In this document: one piece after another, positions 17,593-25,989 of the stretch
Position numbering within the stretch: position 1 is the stretch's first letter
How the letters are laid out: each line of letters opens with the position of its first letter
NCBI RefSeq assembly: GCF_003664325.1
Contig: NZ_RCDA01000006.1
Span: 1 to 64,000, forward strand
Length of the DNA stretch: 64,000 nt
Direction of reading: 5' to 3'
From: Alkalispirillum mobile
Lineage (GTDB): Bacteria > Pseudomonadota > Gammaproteobacteria > Nitrococcales > Halorhodospiraceae
Notes under the pieces: model-generated
Database searches by the model: none
Seen by the model: only the letters and a program-made list of their open reading frames with translations
What the model was told of the DNA's origin: nothing
Translations under genes and position numbers: made by a program

Positions 17593-18207
17593 ATGAACCC
17601 TATCTACTTCCAGGCCCGTTTTCTAACCAGCGCCCCGGACCTGCGCCGCATGCCGCAGGACCTGGGGCGCGAGGTGGCCTTTGCCGGCCGCTCCAATGTC
17701 GGCAAGTCGAGCGCCATCAACACCCTGACCAACCAGAAATCCCTGGCCCGCACCAGCAAGACCCCCGGACGCACCCAGCTCATCAATGTCTTCCCGGTCA
17801 CCGAGAACGCCGCACTGGTGGACCTGCCCGGATACGGCTATGCCAAGGTCCCAGCCGCGGTGCGCCGACGTTGGGACCAGGTGCTGCCGGAGTACCTGGC
17901 CGGGCGCGACGCCCTCCGTGGCGTGGTCCTGGTGATGGACCTGCGCCATCCGCTCACCGAATTCGATCGCCAGATGCTGGACTGGTGCACCCACATTGGC
18001 GTGCCGGTGCATGTGCTGCTGACGAAGGCCGACAAGTTTAAGCAGGGGGCGGCGCGCAACCGGGGTCAGAACGTGGGCCGCCAGCTGCAGGCGGAGTGGC
18101 CCGGGGTGACCTGGCAGATCTTCTCTGCCAGCAAGCGGATGGGCGTGGACGAGGCCCACGCCCGGCTGGACGAGTGGCTGGGGCTGGGGCCGGTCGAGGG
18201 CGACTGA
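17593..18207 (+). CDS. engB: Ribosome biogenesis GTPase EngB (YihA/YsxC)
   Basis: 204 aa essential small GTPase for assembly of the 50S subunit. G1 GRSNVGKSS (residues 32-40), G2 [13 protein letters not shown]3 [11 protein letters not shown]4 LTKADK and G5 FSASKRMG are all intact. The neighbourhood polA...engB with dsbA nearby is conserved with E. coli (dsbA-yihF-yihG-polA-spf-engB) and Pseudomonas. Convergent with the beta-barrel gene 19 bp away; a 7-bp hairpin, GGGCGAC/GTCGCCC (18198-18214), straddles its stop. Confidence 0.97.
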   Translation: MNPIYFQARFLTSAPDLRRMPQDLGREVAFAGRSNVGKSSAINTLTNQKSLARTSKTPGRTQLINVFPVTENAALVDLPGYGYAKVPAAVRRRWDQVLPEYLAGRDALRGVVLVMDLRHPLTEFDRQMLDWCTHIGVPVHVLLTKADKFKQGAARNRGQNVGRQLQAEWPGVTWQIFSASKRMGVDEAHARLDEWLGLGPVEGD

Positions 18208-18226
18208 GTCGCCCGGCCCCGGCGGA

Positions 18227-18883
18227 CTAGAACCGGTAGTTCAGCGAGATGGAGATGACCGGGTAGTACTTAACGCTGTCCAGATCATCCTCCAGGCTGC
18301 GTTCCTCCTCGCGTAGGTCATCACGGAATTGGTCATCCACGTTCGCGTCGCCCGTGGTGCCATCCACGCTGACGCTGGGTGAGCCAGTGAACAGCACACC
18401 GATGTCCGAGGTCAGCGTCAGCCGCCCGCCAGCCACCGCATTGCCCCAACCGATACCCAGGTAGGGGGCGAAGCTGCGCCAGTCCACCTCGGCGTCCAGG
18501 CGCGCATCGTCGTAGGTGTTGTCCCCGACATCCAGTTCACCGCGGGCCGACCCGCTGAACTCGTTGCCGTTGTAAAACCCACCCGCACTCAGGCGAAAGC
18601 GCCCCCCGAAGGGGTACCAGTCGGCGAGCAGCCCGGCACTGCGCAGTTTCAGGGTGCCGTCGTACTCGATGTCGTCCTCTTCCAGGTCGGTGCTGTAATC
18701 GAACCCGGTGACCGTGGCCCGCAGGTTAACCCGGTCGGTCATGCCCAGCGTGCCCTCCACGCCGAGACCGGTGGTCCCTGCCTTCACACCCAGTGCAAAC
18801 GGGCCGGCGGCCTGCGCCGTCCCGGTACCCAGCATCAGCGCCAATGCCAGCGCGCTCCCCCCGACCCAATACCTCTGCTTCAT
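18227..18883 (-). CDS. Predicted outer-membrane beta-barrel protein
   Basis: Predicted 218 aa. Signal peptide SALALALMLGTGTAQA, then alternating polar/hydrophobic strands rich in Gly and Asp (GVKAGTTGLGVEGTLG, VNLRATVTGFDYS, FRLSAGGFYNGNEFSG, FAPYLGIGWGNAV, RLTLTSDIGVLFTG) and the C-terminal ISLNYRF, whose final Phe is the usual barrel-assembly signal. The strand count suggests an 8-10 stranded barrel of OmpW/OmpA-like size, but no named family is claimed. ATG 18883 has AAAAGGAC upstream; an open frame upstream lacks homology. It lies downstream of the candidate small RNA on the same strand. Confidence 0.75.
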   Translation of the reverse strand: MKQRYWVGGSALALALMLGTGTAQAAGPFALGVKAGTTGLGVEGTLGMTDRVNLRATVTGFDYSTDLEEDDIEYDGTLKLRSAGLLADWYPFGGRFRLSAGGFYNGNEFSGSARGELDVGDNTYDDARLDAEVDWRSFAPYLGIGWGNAVAGGRLTLTSDIGVLFTGSPSVSVDGTTGDANVDDQFRDDLREEERSLEDDLDSVKYYPVISISLNYRF

Positions 18884-18977
18884 GCTTGTTGTCCTTTTGC
18901 TCATCCTGCGAAGCCAGGATAATACCCACATCACCCATAAGAGATCTAGCCCGACGGAAGGGGGTGCACGGATGCCG

Positions 18978-19104
18978 GAAAGAAAAGGACCCCGGTCCCT
19001 GGGGGGAGGGAACCGGGGCCAAGCTGTAACCCGGCCTTGGGGCGAGCCGGGTGCAGAAGCCCGCTAGAAGAGGAGGGAAGCGGGCGGCGCCAGCGTCGGC
19101 GCTC
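18978..19104 (-). ncRNA. Candidate small RNA at the spf/ErsA locus (four stem-loops)
   Basis: In minus-strand order: SL1 GCGCC/GGCGC (19098-19102 with 19087-19091); SL2 GCCCGCT/AGCGGGC (19079-19085 with 19059-19065) with a 13-nt pyrimidine loop (19066-19078) that contains CCUCCU; SL3 ACCCGGC/GCCGGGT (19046-19052 with 19029-19035); SL4 a terminator, 19007-19018 with 18990-19000, followed by TCCTTTTCTTTCC. Length is about 125 nt from a predicted start near 19104. It has no coding frame of note. The position between polA and engB is that of Spot 42 (E. coli) and ErsA (Pseudomonas). The sequence is not claimed as homologous to either. It could instead be an attenuated leader of the barrel gene 95 bp downstream. 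Confidence 0.62.
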
Positions 19105-19110
19105 ATTGGG

Positions 19111-19138
19111 TAAGACTAGCGTCGCTGGAAAAAGTTTC
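19111..19138 (-). promoter_or_regulatory. SigmaE/AlgU-like promoter of the candidate small RNA
   Basis: On the minus strand GAAACTT (19138-19132) is followed after 16 nt by TCTTA (19115-19111). The sigmaE consensus is GAACTT-N16-TCTGA, so -35 matches 5 of 6 and -10 matches 4 of 5 with the expected spacing. A start near 19104 would place the first stem-loop at the RNA 5' end. No good sigma70 promoter was seen here. Confidence 0.5.
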
Positions 19139-19178
19139 TGCATCGATCGAAAAAATTTCGCCGATTTACGGTTTGCCC

Positions 19179-19667
19179 TTACGTCCGGCGCACCAGCACC
19201 GCGTACAACCCTACACCCCCAAGGGCGATATAACCCGCCAGCGTCCAGGCCGGCAGGGGCAGCCCCAGCACCGCGTCCACCTGGGTGCAGTCGGTGGTGC
19301 CGGAAAGGATCTCCAGCAACACCTCCCACCAAGGCAGGAACTGCACCAACACCTCGGGGGACATGCCGCAACTCACCGCATCCGGGTTGCTCTGGATATA
19401 GAGGTGGCGCAGCGCGATCGCGCTGCCTCCCACTGCCGTCAGGCCCATGGCCGATGCCAGCGGCCAGCGGCCCCAGCCCCGGGGGAAGCGGATCAGCCCG
19501 GCCAGGGCCACCAGCCCCATCAGGCCGAACACCCCGCGCTGGACCCAGCAGAGCGGGCAGGGCGGCATGTCCGCCAGGTGCTCCAGGGCGAAGGCCCCCA
19601 GGTTCAGTAACACGGTGGCGGCCAGCACCAGGCCCAGGCCCCGCCGGTGGATCAGCCAATCGCTCAT
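19179..19667 (-). CDS. dsbB: Disulfide bond formation protein DsbB
   Basis: Predicted 162 aa, four membrane helices. It re-oxidises DsbA and passes electrons to quinone. First cysteine pair CPLCWVQR (C-X-X-C, quinone side) and a second, periplasmic loop pair in DAVSCGMSPEV and GTTDCTQVDAVLG are present. ATG 19667 gives MSDWLIHRRGL. It lies 72 bp downstream of polA with a GC hairpin (19713-19739) overlapping the polA stop. Insertion of dsbB at this locus places both Dsb partners within 10 kb. Confidence 0.94.
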   Translation of the reverse strand: MSDWLIHRRGLGLVLAATVLLNLGAFALEHLADMPPCPLCWVQRGVFGLMGLVALAGLIRFPRGWGRWPLASAMGLTAVGGSAIALRHLYIQSNPDAVSCGMSPEVLVQFLPWWEVLLEILSGTTDCTQVDAVLGLPLPAWTLAGYIALGGVGLYAVLVRRT

Positions 19668-19739
19668 TTTCTGCGTCGTACCTATGTCAGTTGGGAACGC
19701 ACCAGCCATTGCCCCTGCCCCGATACGGTGCGGGCAGGG

Positions 19740-22457
19740 TCAATGGGCGCCCTCCCAGTCATCGGCCACGCCCACGTCCACATCCAGGGGCACGGCCAGC
19801 TCACCGGCCGACTGCATGCGCTCGCGCACCCCGGCCTCGACCGCCTCCAGGTCCCGCTCGGGCACCTCCAGGACCAGTTCATCGTGCACCTGCATCACCA
19901 TGCGGGTGTCGGGGTAGGCCTCCGCCAGCCAGGCATCCACCGCCACCATCGCCCGCTTGATCAGGTCCGCGGCCGTACCCTGCATGGGCGCGTTGATGGC
20001 GGTGCGCTCGGCGTACTCCCGGCGCTGGCGGTTGCGGCTGTTGATATCCGGCAGGTAGAGCCGGCGACCAAAGAGGGTCTCCACGTAACCCCGGTCGTGG
20101 GCCTCGGCGCGGGTACGGTCCATGTATGCCTTCACCCCGGGGTAGCGCTGAAAGTAGCGGTCCACGTACGCCTGGGCCTCGCCCCGGTCGATGCCCAGTT
20201 GCCGGGCCAGACCGAAGGCGGACATGCCGTAGATCAGCCCGAAATTGATGGCCTTGGCGGCACGCCGCTGCTCGCCCGCCACCCGGTCAGCGGCCAGGCC
20301 GAAGACCTCGGCCGCGGTCGCGCTGTGGATGTCGGCCCCCTCGGCGAAGGCCTGGCACAGCCCCTCGTCGCCGGAAAGGTGGGCCATGATGCGCAATTCC
20401 ACCTGGGAGTAGTCCGCCGCCATCAGGCGGCAGCCGGGCTCGGCCACGAAGGCCTTGCGGATGCGCCGGCCCGCCGGCGTGCGCACCGGGATGTTCTGCA
20501 GGTTGGGGTCGGAGCTGGAGAGCCGGCCGGTGGCGGCCACCGCCTGGTGGTAGCTGGTGTGCACCCGCCCGGTCTGCGGGTGGATCAGCCGGGGCAGCTT
20601 GTCGGTGTAGGTGGACTTGAGCTTGGCCAGGCTGCGGTAGTCCAGGATCAGGCGCGGCAGCTCGTAGCCCCGGGCGGCCAGCTCCTCCAGCACCGACTCG
20701 GCGGTGGAGGGGGCGCCCTTGGGCGTCTTCTGCAGCACCGGCAGCTCCATGCGGTCGAACAGGATCTCCTGGATCTGCTTGGGGCTGGAGAGGTTGAACG
20801 CGCCCTCGGCCGCCTCGTGGGCCTGCTGCTCCACGCTCGCCATGCCCTCGGCCAGTTCCGCGCTCTGCTCGTCCAGCAGGCGCCGGTCCACCTTCACGCC
20901 ATGCCGCTCCATACGCGAGAGCACCGGCAGCAGCGGCATCTCGATCTGGTGGAAGACCTCCGGCAGGCGCCCCTCCCCCTGCAGCCGCGGGTAGATCGCC
21001 TGGTGCAGGCGCAGAGTGATGTCGGCATCCTCACCGGCGTAGTGGGTGGCGGTGTCCACCGGGACCTGGGAGAAGGGGATCTGCTTGGCCCCCTTGCCGC
21101 AGACATCCTCGTACTTGGTGGTGCCCCGCCCCAAGTACTTCAGCGCGAGGGAGTCCATGTCGTGGCGGCTGGCGGTTGAATCCAGCACGTAGGACTCCAG
21201 CATGGTGTCGTAGGCCACCCCGCGCAGCCGGATGTCGTACCGCGCCAGCACGCTCATGTCGTACTTGAGGTTCTGCCCTACCTTCGGGCGGTCCGGGTCC
21301 TCCAGCAGCGGCTTCAGGGCCGCGAGCACCGTGTCGCGGTCCAGCTGCTCGGGTGCATCGGGGCCATCGTGGGCCACCGGGATGTAGGCCGCCTCACCGG
21401 CCTCCACCGCCAGCGCGATGCCGACGATTTCCGCGTCCATGTAGTTGAGGCTGCTGGTCTCCAGGTCAAAGGCGAACAGCTCTGCCGCCTCCAGCCGCTG
21501 CCGCCACGCGGCGAACGCCTCCGGGTCGCTGACGGTGTGGTACTCGCCTTCGGCGGGCACCTCGTCGTCGTCCTCCGGGCCCTCACCCCCCTCCTCACCG
21601 CCGTTACCCAATTCCCGCAGCAGGCGGCGGAACTCGAAGCGCTGGTAGTACTCGCGCAACGCTTCAGTATCCGGCGTCCCGGGGAGCAGCGCTTCCGGGC
21701 GCTGCTCCAGCTCGAGGTCGCAGCGGATGGTGGCCAGGTCCTGGCTCAGGGCCAACGCCTCCAGGTGATCGCGCAGGCTCTCGCCCACCTTGCCCTTGAT
21801 CTCGTCGGCACGCGCCTTGATGGCCTCCAGCGATCCGAACTGGTTGAGCCACTTGGCGGCGGTCTTGGGCCCGACCTTGGGCACACCGGGAATGTTGTCG
21901 GAGGTGTCGCCCACCAGGGCCAGGTAATCGATGATCCGCTCCGGTGGCACGCCGAATTTCTCCAACACGCCATCCACGTCCAGGCGGCTGTCGTTCATGG
22001 TGTTGAGCAGCGTGACCCGCTCGTCCACCAGCTGCGCCATGTCCTTGTCACCGGTGGAGATCACCACCCGCTGCCCGGCGTCGGCCGCCTGCCGGGCCAG
22101 GGTGCCGATCACGTCGTCCGCCTCCACCCCGGGCACCTCCAGCAGCGGCAGGCCCATGGCGCGGATGATGTCCTTCAGCGGCTGAATCTGTGCCCGCAGT
22201 TCATCGGGCATGGGCGGCCGGTGGGCCTTGTACTGGTCAAACAGCTCATCCCGGAAGGTCTTGCCCGGCGCATCGAAGACCACCGCCATGTGCTCCGGCT
22301 GGTACTCGTCCACCAGCTTGCGGACCATGTTGAGCACGCCGTAGATGGCCCCGGTGGGTTCGCCATCCTTGTTGGTGAGTGCCGGCATGGCGTGGAAGGC
22401 CCGGTACAGGTAGCTGGATCCATCCACCAGTATCAGGGGCTTGCGGCTGTCGGGCAT
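19740..22457 (-). CDS. polA: DNA polymerase I
   Basis: 905 aa (E. coli 928). Three parts: 5'-3' exonuclease ([47 protein letters not shown]), 3'-5' proofreading domain with the carboxylates in place ([33 protein letters not shown]), and the polymerase domain ([41 protein letters not shown]). It fills gaps after excision repair and Okazaki primer removal. ATG 22457 gives [15 protein letters not shown]. Divergent from the LOG gene. Confidence 0.98.
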   Translation of the reverse strand: MPDSRKPLILVDGSSYLYRAFHAMPALTNKDGEPTGAIYGVLNMVRKLVDEYQPEHMAVVFDAPGKTFRDELFDQYKAHRPPMPDELRAQIQPLKDIIRAMGLPLLEVPGVEADDVIGTLARQAADAGQRVVISTGDKDMAQLVDERVTLLNTMNDSRLDVDGVLEKFGVPPERIIDYLALVGDTSDNIPGVPKVGPKTAAKWLNQFGSLEAIKARADEIKGKVGESLRDHLEALALSQDLATIRCDLELEQRPEALLPGTPDTEALREYYQRFEFRRLLRELGNGGEEGGEGPEDDDEVPAEGEYHTVSDPEAFAAWRQRLEAAELFAFDLETSSLNYMDAEIVGIALAVEAGEAAYIPVAHDGPDAPEQLDRDTVLAALKPLLEDPDRPKVGQNLKYDMSVLARYDIRLRGVAYDTMLESYVLDSTASRHDMDSLALKYLGRGTTKYEDVCGKGAKQIPFSQVPVDTATHYAGEDADITLRLHQAIYPRLQGEGRLPEVFHQIEMPLLPVLSRMERHGVKVDRRLLDEQSAELAEGMASVEQQAHEAAEGAFNLSSPKQIQEILFDRMELPVLQKTPKGAPSTAESVLEELAARGYELPRLILDYRSLAKLKSTYTDKLPRLIHPQTGRVHTSYHQAVAATGRLSSSDPNLQNIPVRTPAGRRIRKAFVAEPGCRLMAADYSQVELRIMAHLSGDEGLCQAFAEGADIHSATAAEVFGLAADRVAGEQRRAAKAINFGLIYGMSAFGLARQLGIDRGEAQAYVDRYFQRYPGVKAYMDRTRAEAHDRGYVETLFGRRLYLPDINSRNRQRREYAERTAINAPMQGTAADLIKRAMVAVDAWLAEAYPDTRMVMQVHDELVLEVPERDLEAVEAGVRERMQSAGELAVPLDVDVGVADDWEGAH

Positions 22458-22603
22458 CGTGTTCTCCTGGCGAAGGGTTCGACAACGTAGCCCGCAATGC
22501 TACCACCTTGACCGGCGCCAGGGACCGCCGGCCCGGCACTTCCCCCACAGAGGGCCGGCAGTGCGGTTATGATAGGGGGACACGCACAGGGCGCGGAGCA
22601 GCC

Positions 22604-23329
22604 ATGGATCAGAACGAGCTCTTCGGCAACGGCAGTATCACCCCCCTCAACGACTCCCTGATGAGCCGTGAGTCCTGGAAGATCTTCCAGATCATGGCCG
22701 AGTTCGTGGAGGGCTTTGAACGGCTTTCACAGATCAAACCCTCGGTGAGCGTCTTCGGCTCGGCGCGCACCCCGCCGGACCACCCCTACTACCAGCTGGC
22801 CGAGGATCTCTCCCGCGCCCTGTCGGACGCCGGCTTCTCGGTGGTCAGTGGCGGTGGGCCGGGGATCATGGAGGCGGCCAACAAGGGCGCCCACGGCGGC
22901 AAGTCACCCAGCATCGGACTGAACATCCAGTTGCCCCACGAGCAGTCGGGCAATCCGTACCAGGATATCAGCCTGAACTTCCGGCACTTTTTCAGCCGCA
23001 AGGTGATGTTCGTCAAGTACGCCTCGGCCTACGTGGTACTGCCCGGCGGTTTCGGTACCCTGGATGAGCTCGCGGAGATCCTGACCCTGGTGCAGACGGG
23101 CAAGACGCGCCGCATCCCGATCATCCTGGTGCACACGCCCTACTGGGACGGGCTGGTCAAGTGGTTCCGGGAGGTGCTGGTGGCCGAGGGGGCGATCAAC
23201 GAGGAGGACATGGACCTCTTCAAACTGCTGGACGAGCCGGACGAGGTGGTGGACGCCATCTTCGCCCACTACGAGGACCGCGGTTTCGAGCCCTCCCGCC
23301 GGGAACGCGAGATGCTGCTGGACCTTTAA
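22604..23329 (+). CDS. LOG family protein (TIGR00730-type)
   Basis: Predicted 241 aa, Rossmann-like. It carries the LOG signatures SGGGPGIMEAANKGAH and PGGFGTLDELAEILT. Members named cytokinin riboside 5'-monophosphate phosphoribohydrolases hydrolyse nucleotide monophosphates (AMP to adenine and ribose 5-phosphate); older annotation as lysine decarboxylase is misleading. The physiological role here is unknown. ATG 22604 gives MDQNELFGNG; a candidate -10 TATGAT sits at 22568-22573 without an obvious -35. Followed 12 bp later by the DUF2782 gene, probably one operon. Confidence 0.9.
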   Translation: MDQNELFGNGSITPLNDSLMSRESWKIFQIMAEFVEGFERLSQIKPSVSVFGSARTPPDHPYYQLAEDLSRALSDAGFSVVSGGGPGIMEAANKGAHGGKSPSIGLNIQLPHEQSGNPYQDISLNFRHFFSRKVMFVKYASAYVVLPGGFGTLDELAEILTLVQTGKTRRIPIILVHTPYWDGLVKWFREVLVAEGAINEEDMDLFKLLDEPDEVVDAIFAHYEDRGFEPSRREREMLLDL

Positions 23330-23341
23330 AAGGAGCTGGAC

Positions 23342-23710
23342 ATGACCACGACGCCACGTCGCCCCGACCTCCGCCGCGGACTCCTACCGGCAGCGCTCGT
23401 GCTCGGGCTGGGGCTGTCCGCGCCGGTGGCGGCCGAGCAGGAAGGCCCCATCGTCACGCCACCCCCCGCCCCCGAGGAGCTCACCGAGGGCGAGGAGATT
23501 GAGCCGACCGTGCGGATCCTCCGCCGCGAGTGGGCCACCATCGAGGAGTTCTCCATCGACGGACAGATCTACGCGGTGCGGATCACGCCGGTGGTGGGCC
23601 CACCCTACTACCTGATCGACACCGACGGTGACGGGGTGCTGAACGAGCGCGCCGACTACGACCCGCACAAGGCACCGAAGATCCACCGCTGGGAACTGCT
23701 GCGCTGGTGA
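23342..23710 (+). CDS. DUF2782 family small exported protein
   Basis: 122 aa. Signal peptide-like N-terminus (LLPAALVLGLGLSAPVAA), a Pro/Glu-rich linker, then the DUF2782 core: VRILRREWATIEEFSIDGQIYAVRITPVVGPPYYLIDTDGDGVL followed by PHKAPKIHRWELLRW. Function is unknown; in Pseudomonas the homologue is also next to polA. The start has a AAAGGAGCTGG ribosome site. Predicted periplasmic. Convergent with uvrD, 18 bp away. Confidence 0.88.
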   Translation: MTTTPRRPDLRRGLLPAALVLGLGLSAPVAAEQEGPIVTPPPAPEELTEGEEIEPTVRILRREWATIEEFSIDGQIYAVRITPVVGPPYYLIDTDGDGVLNERADYDPHKAPKIHRWELLRW

Positions 23711-23728
23711 CCACCGCGGCCGTCCGGC

Positions 23729-25918
23729 TCACCCCACCAGGGTGAGGTTGGCGTAGGCGGCCACCAGCCACTTGGCCCCGGCGCGGGCGAACTGTACCTG
23801 GATGCGGGCGGATGGCCCCTGCCCCTCCAGGCGCAGCACCACGCCCTCGCCGAAGCGCTCGTGGCGCACCCGGCTGCCCAGGGTGATGCCGTCCACGGGC
23901 TCCGACTGCATGGCGGCCGCGGTGGCCCCGGGGCGGGTCACCTTCATCCGCGCCCGCACCTCCTCGATGTAATCGGCCGGAATCTCCTGGATGAAGCGGG
24001 AGGGCATGCCGTAATTGTCCATGCCGTGCAGGCGGCGTTTCTCCGCATACGCCAGGTAGAGCCGCTCCCGCGCCCGGGTGATGCCCACGTAGGCCAGCCG
24101 CCGCTCCTCCTCCATGCGCCCCGGCTCTTCGGTGGACATGCGGTGGGGAAACAGCCCCTCCTCCAGCCCGACCAGGAAGACCACCGGGAACTCCAGCCCC
24201 TTCGCCGAGTGCAGCGTCATCAGCTGGATACAGGCCTCGCCCTCCTCGCCCTGGGCCTCGCCGGCCTCCAGCGCGGCATGGGTGAGAAAGGCGGTGAGGG
24301 GGGTGAGGCCCTCGTCCTTCTCGTACTGCTGTTCGAAGTTGCGCGCAGCGGTGACCAACTCGTCGAGGTTCTCCCGCCGGGCCTCGCCCCGGTCACTGCT
24401 GTCCGCCTCCGCCTCCTTGCGCAGCCCGCTGCCGATGATCACCCGGTCCATCTGCTCGTGCAGGGCCAGGGTGGCAGTCTCCTCCTCCAGTCGGTCGAGC
24501 AGCTGCAGGAAGCCCTGCACCGCGTTACCGGCCCGGGCGCTGATGGCCCCGGCGCGCACGATACGGCAGGCCGCCTCCCACAGGCTGACACCGGCCTCCC
24601 GGGAACCCTGACGGATCTGGTCGAGGGTGCGGTTACCGATACCGCGGCGGGGGGTGTTGATGACCCGCTCGAAAGCGGCGTCATCGTGGCGGTTCATCAG
24701 CAGCCGCAGATAGGCCAGGGCATCGCGGATCTCGGCCCGGTCAAAGAAGCGCTGGCCGCCGTAGACCCGGTAAGGCAGCCCACGCGCCAGCAGGCTCTCC
24801 TCGAATGCGCGGGACTGGGCGTTGGAGCGGTAGAGGATGGCGAAGTCGTTGCGCGCATAGCCCTCATCCAGCAGCGTGGCGATGCGGTCCACCACGTAGC
24901 GCGCCTCGTCGGTCTCGTTGAAGGCGGCGTAGAGCTGGATGGGATCACCCCGGTTGCCCTCGGTCCAGAGGTTCTTGCCCATGCGCCCGCCGTTGTGGCT
25001 GATCAGGGCGTTGGCGGCACTCAGGATGGTCTCGGTAGAGCGGTAGTTCTGTTCCAGCCGGGTGACCGCGACCTCGCCGAACTCGCGGGTGTAGCGGCGG
25101 ATGTTCTCCACCCGGGCACCGCGCCAGCCGTAAATGGACTGGTCATCGTCACCCACCACGAAGACGTCGCTGTCATCCCCGGCCAGCTGCTGCAGCCAGC
25201 GGTACTGCAGCTGGTTGGTGTCCTGGAACTCGTCCACCAGCAGGTGGCGGAACCGGGCCCGGTAGTGGGCGAGCAGCTCGGGGCGATCGCGCAGCAGCTC
25301 GAAGCTGCGCAGGAGCAGCTCGGCGAAATCCACCAGCCCGGCGCGGCGGCAGGCCTCCTCGTAGGTCTGGTAGACCTGCCAGACTGCAAACCGAAAGGGC
25401 TCGCTGGTGTCGGTCTCGATATCCGCCGGCCGCAGGCCCTCCTCCTTCCAGCCGTTCAGCACGCCGCGGACCTGGCGCGGCGGGTACCGCTTCTCATCCA
25501 GCTCCATGCCGCGCATCACCCGTTTGATCAGGCGCAGCTGGTCATCGCTGTCCAGGATCTGGAAGGTCTCGGGCAGCCCGGCATCGGCGGCGTGCATGCG
25601 CAGCAGACGGTGGGACAGGCCGTGGAAGGTGCCCACCCACATCCCGGCGGTACGGATGCCCAGCAGGTCGCCGATGCGGTGGCGCATCTCGGCGGCGGCC
25701 TTGTTGGTGAAGGTCACGGCCATGATGCCGAAGGGCGAAGCCCCTTCCACCCGGACCAGCCAGGCAGCACGCCGCGTCAACACCCGGGTCTTGCCGCTGC
25801 CGGCCCCCGCCAGCACCAGGGAACGGCCCAGCCGGGCGCAGACGGCTTCACGTTGGGCATCGTTGAGATCGGCGATCAGGTCGGAGACGTCGGCTTCCAT
25901 GGTGTCGGCGTGGTGCAT
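23729..25918 (-). CDS. uvrD: DNA helicase II (UvrD)
   Basis: About 729 aa. SF1A 3'-5' helicase for nucleotide excision and mismatch repair. Motifs: Q-motif LNDAQREAV, I AGAGSGKTRVLT, Ia VTFTNKAAAEM, II LVDEFQDTN, III VGDDDQSIYGWRGA, IV QNYRS, V TLHSAKGLEF and VI VGITRARERL. The C-terminal Tudor-like RNA-polymerase-binding part is present (GSRVRHERFGEGVV). The start is uncertain: ATG 25918, ATG 25900 (which fits E. coli MDVSYLLDSLN best) or TTG 25933; none has a clear ribosome site. Upstream gene oxyR is 71 bp away on the same strand. Confidence 0.95.
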   Translation of the reverse strand: MHHADTMEADVSDLIADLNDAQREAVCARLGRSLVLAGAGSGKTRVLTRRAAWLVRVEGASPFGIMAVTFTNKAAAEMRHRIGDLLGIRTAGMWVGTFHGLSHRLLRMHAADAGLPETFQILDSDDQLRLIKRVMRGMELDEKRYPPRQVRGVLNGWKEEGLRPADIETDTSEPFRFAVWQVYQTYEEACRRAGLVDFAELLLRSFELLRDRPELLAHYRARFRHLLVDEFQDTNQLQYRWLQQLAGDDSDVFVVGDDDQSIYGWRGARVENIRRYTREFGEVAVTRLEQNYRSTETILSAANALISHNGGRMGKNLWTEGNRGDPIQLYAAFNETDEARYVVDRIATLLDEGYARNDFAILYRSNAQSRAFEESLLARGLPYRVYGGQRFFDRAEIRDALAYLRLLMNRHDDAAFERVINTPRRGIGNRTLDQIRQGSREAGVSLWEAACRIVRAGAISARAGNAVQGFLQLLDRLEEETATLALHEQMDRVIIGSGLRKEAEADSSDRGEARRENLDELVTAARNFEQQYEKDEGLTPLTAFLTHAALEAGEAQGEEGEACIQLMTLHSAKGLEFPVVFLVGLEEGLFPHRMSTEEPGRMEEERRLAYVGITRARERLYLAYAEKRRLHGMDNYGMPSRFIQEIPADYIEEVRARMKVTRPGATAAAMQSEPVDGITLGSRVRHERFGEGVVLRLEGQGPSARIQVQFARAGAKWLVAAYANLTLVG

Positions 25919-25989
25919 CGGTGTGCTGGTCAAGGATGGCGGTGGGTGGCTCGGCCGGCGGTGCCCGCCCGCGACGGGGCCGCCTGCCT

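Noticed and set aside
19713-19739. CCCTGCCC/GGGCAGGG hairpin as polA terminator
   Set aside because: It overlaps the polA stop and lacks a T run; dsbB may be cotranscribed.
19037-19960. Pro/Arg-rich open frame across the dsbB region on the plus strand
   Set aside because: Composition is a GC artefact; DsbB and PolA are clear on the opposite strand, and the 5' part is the RNA-like hairpin region.
19647-21179. 510-codon open frame antisense to polA
   Set aside because: Shadow of the polA coding strand; no ribosome site or family signature.
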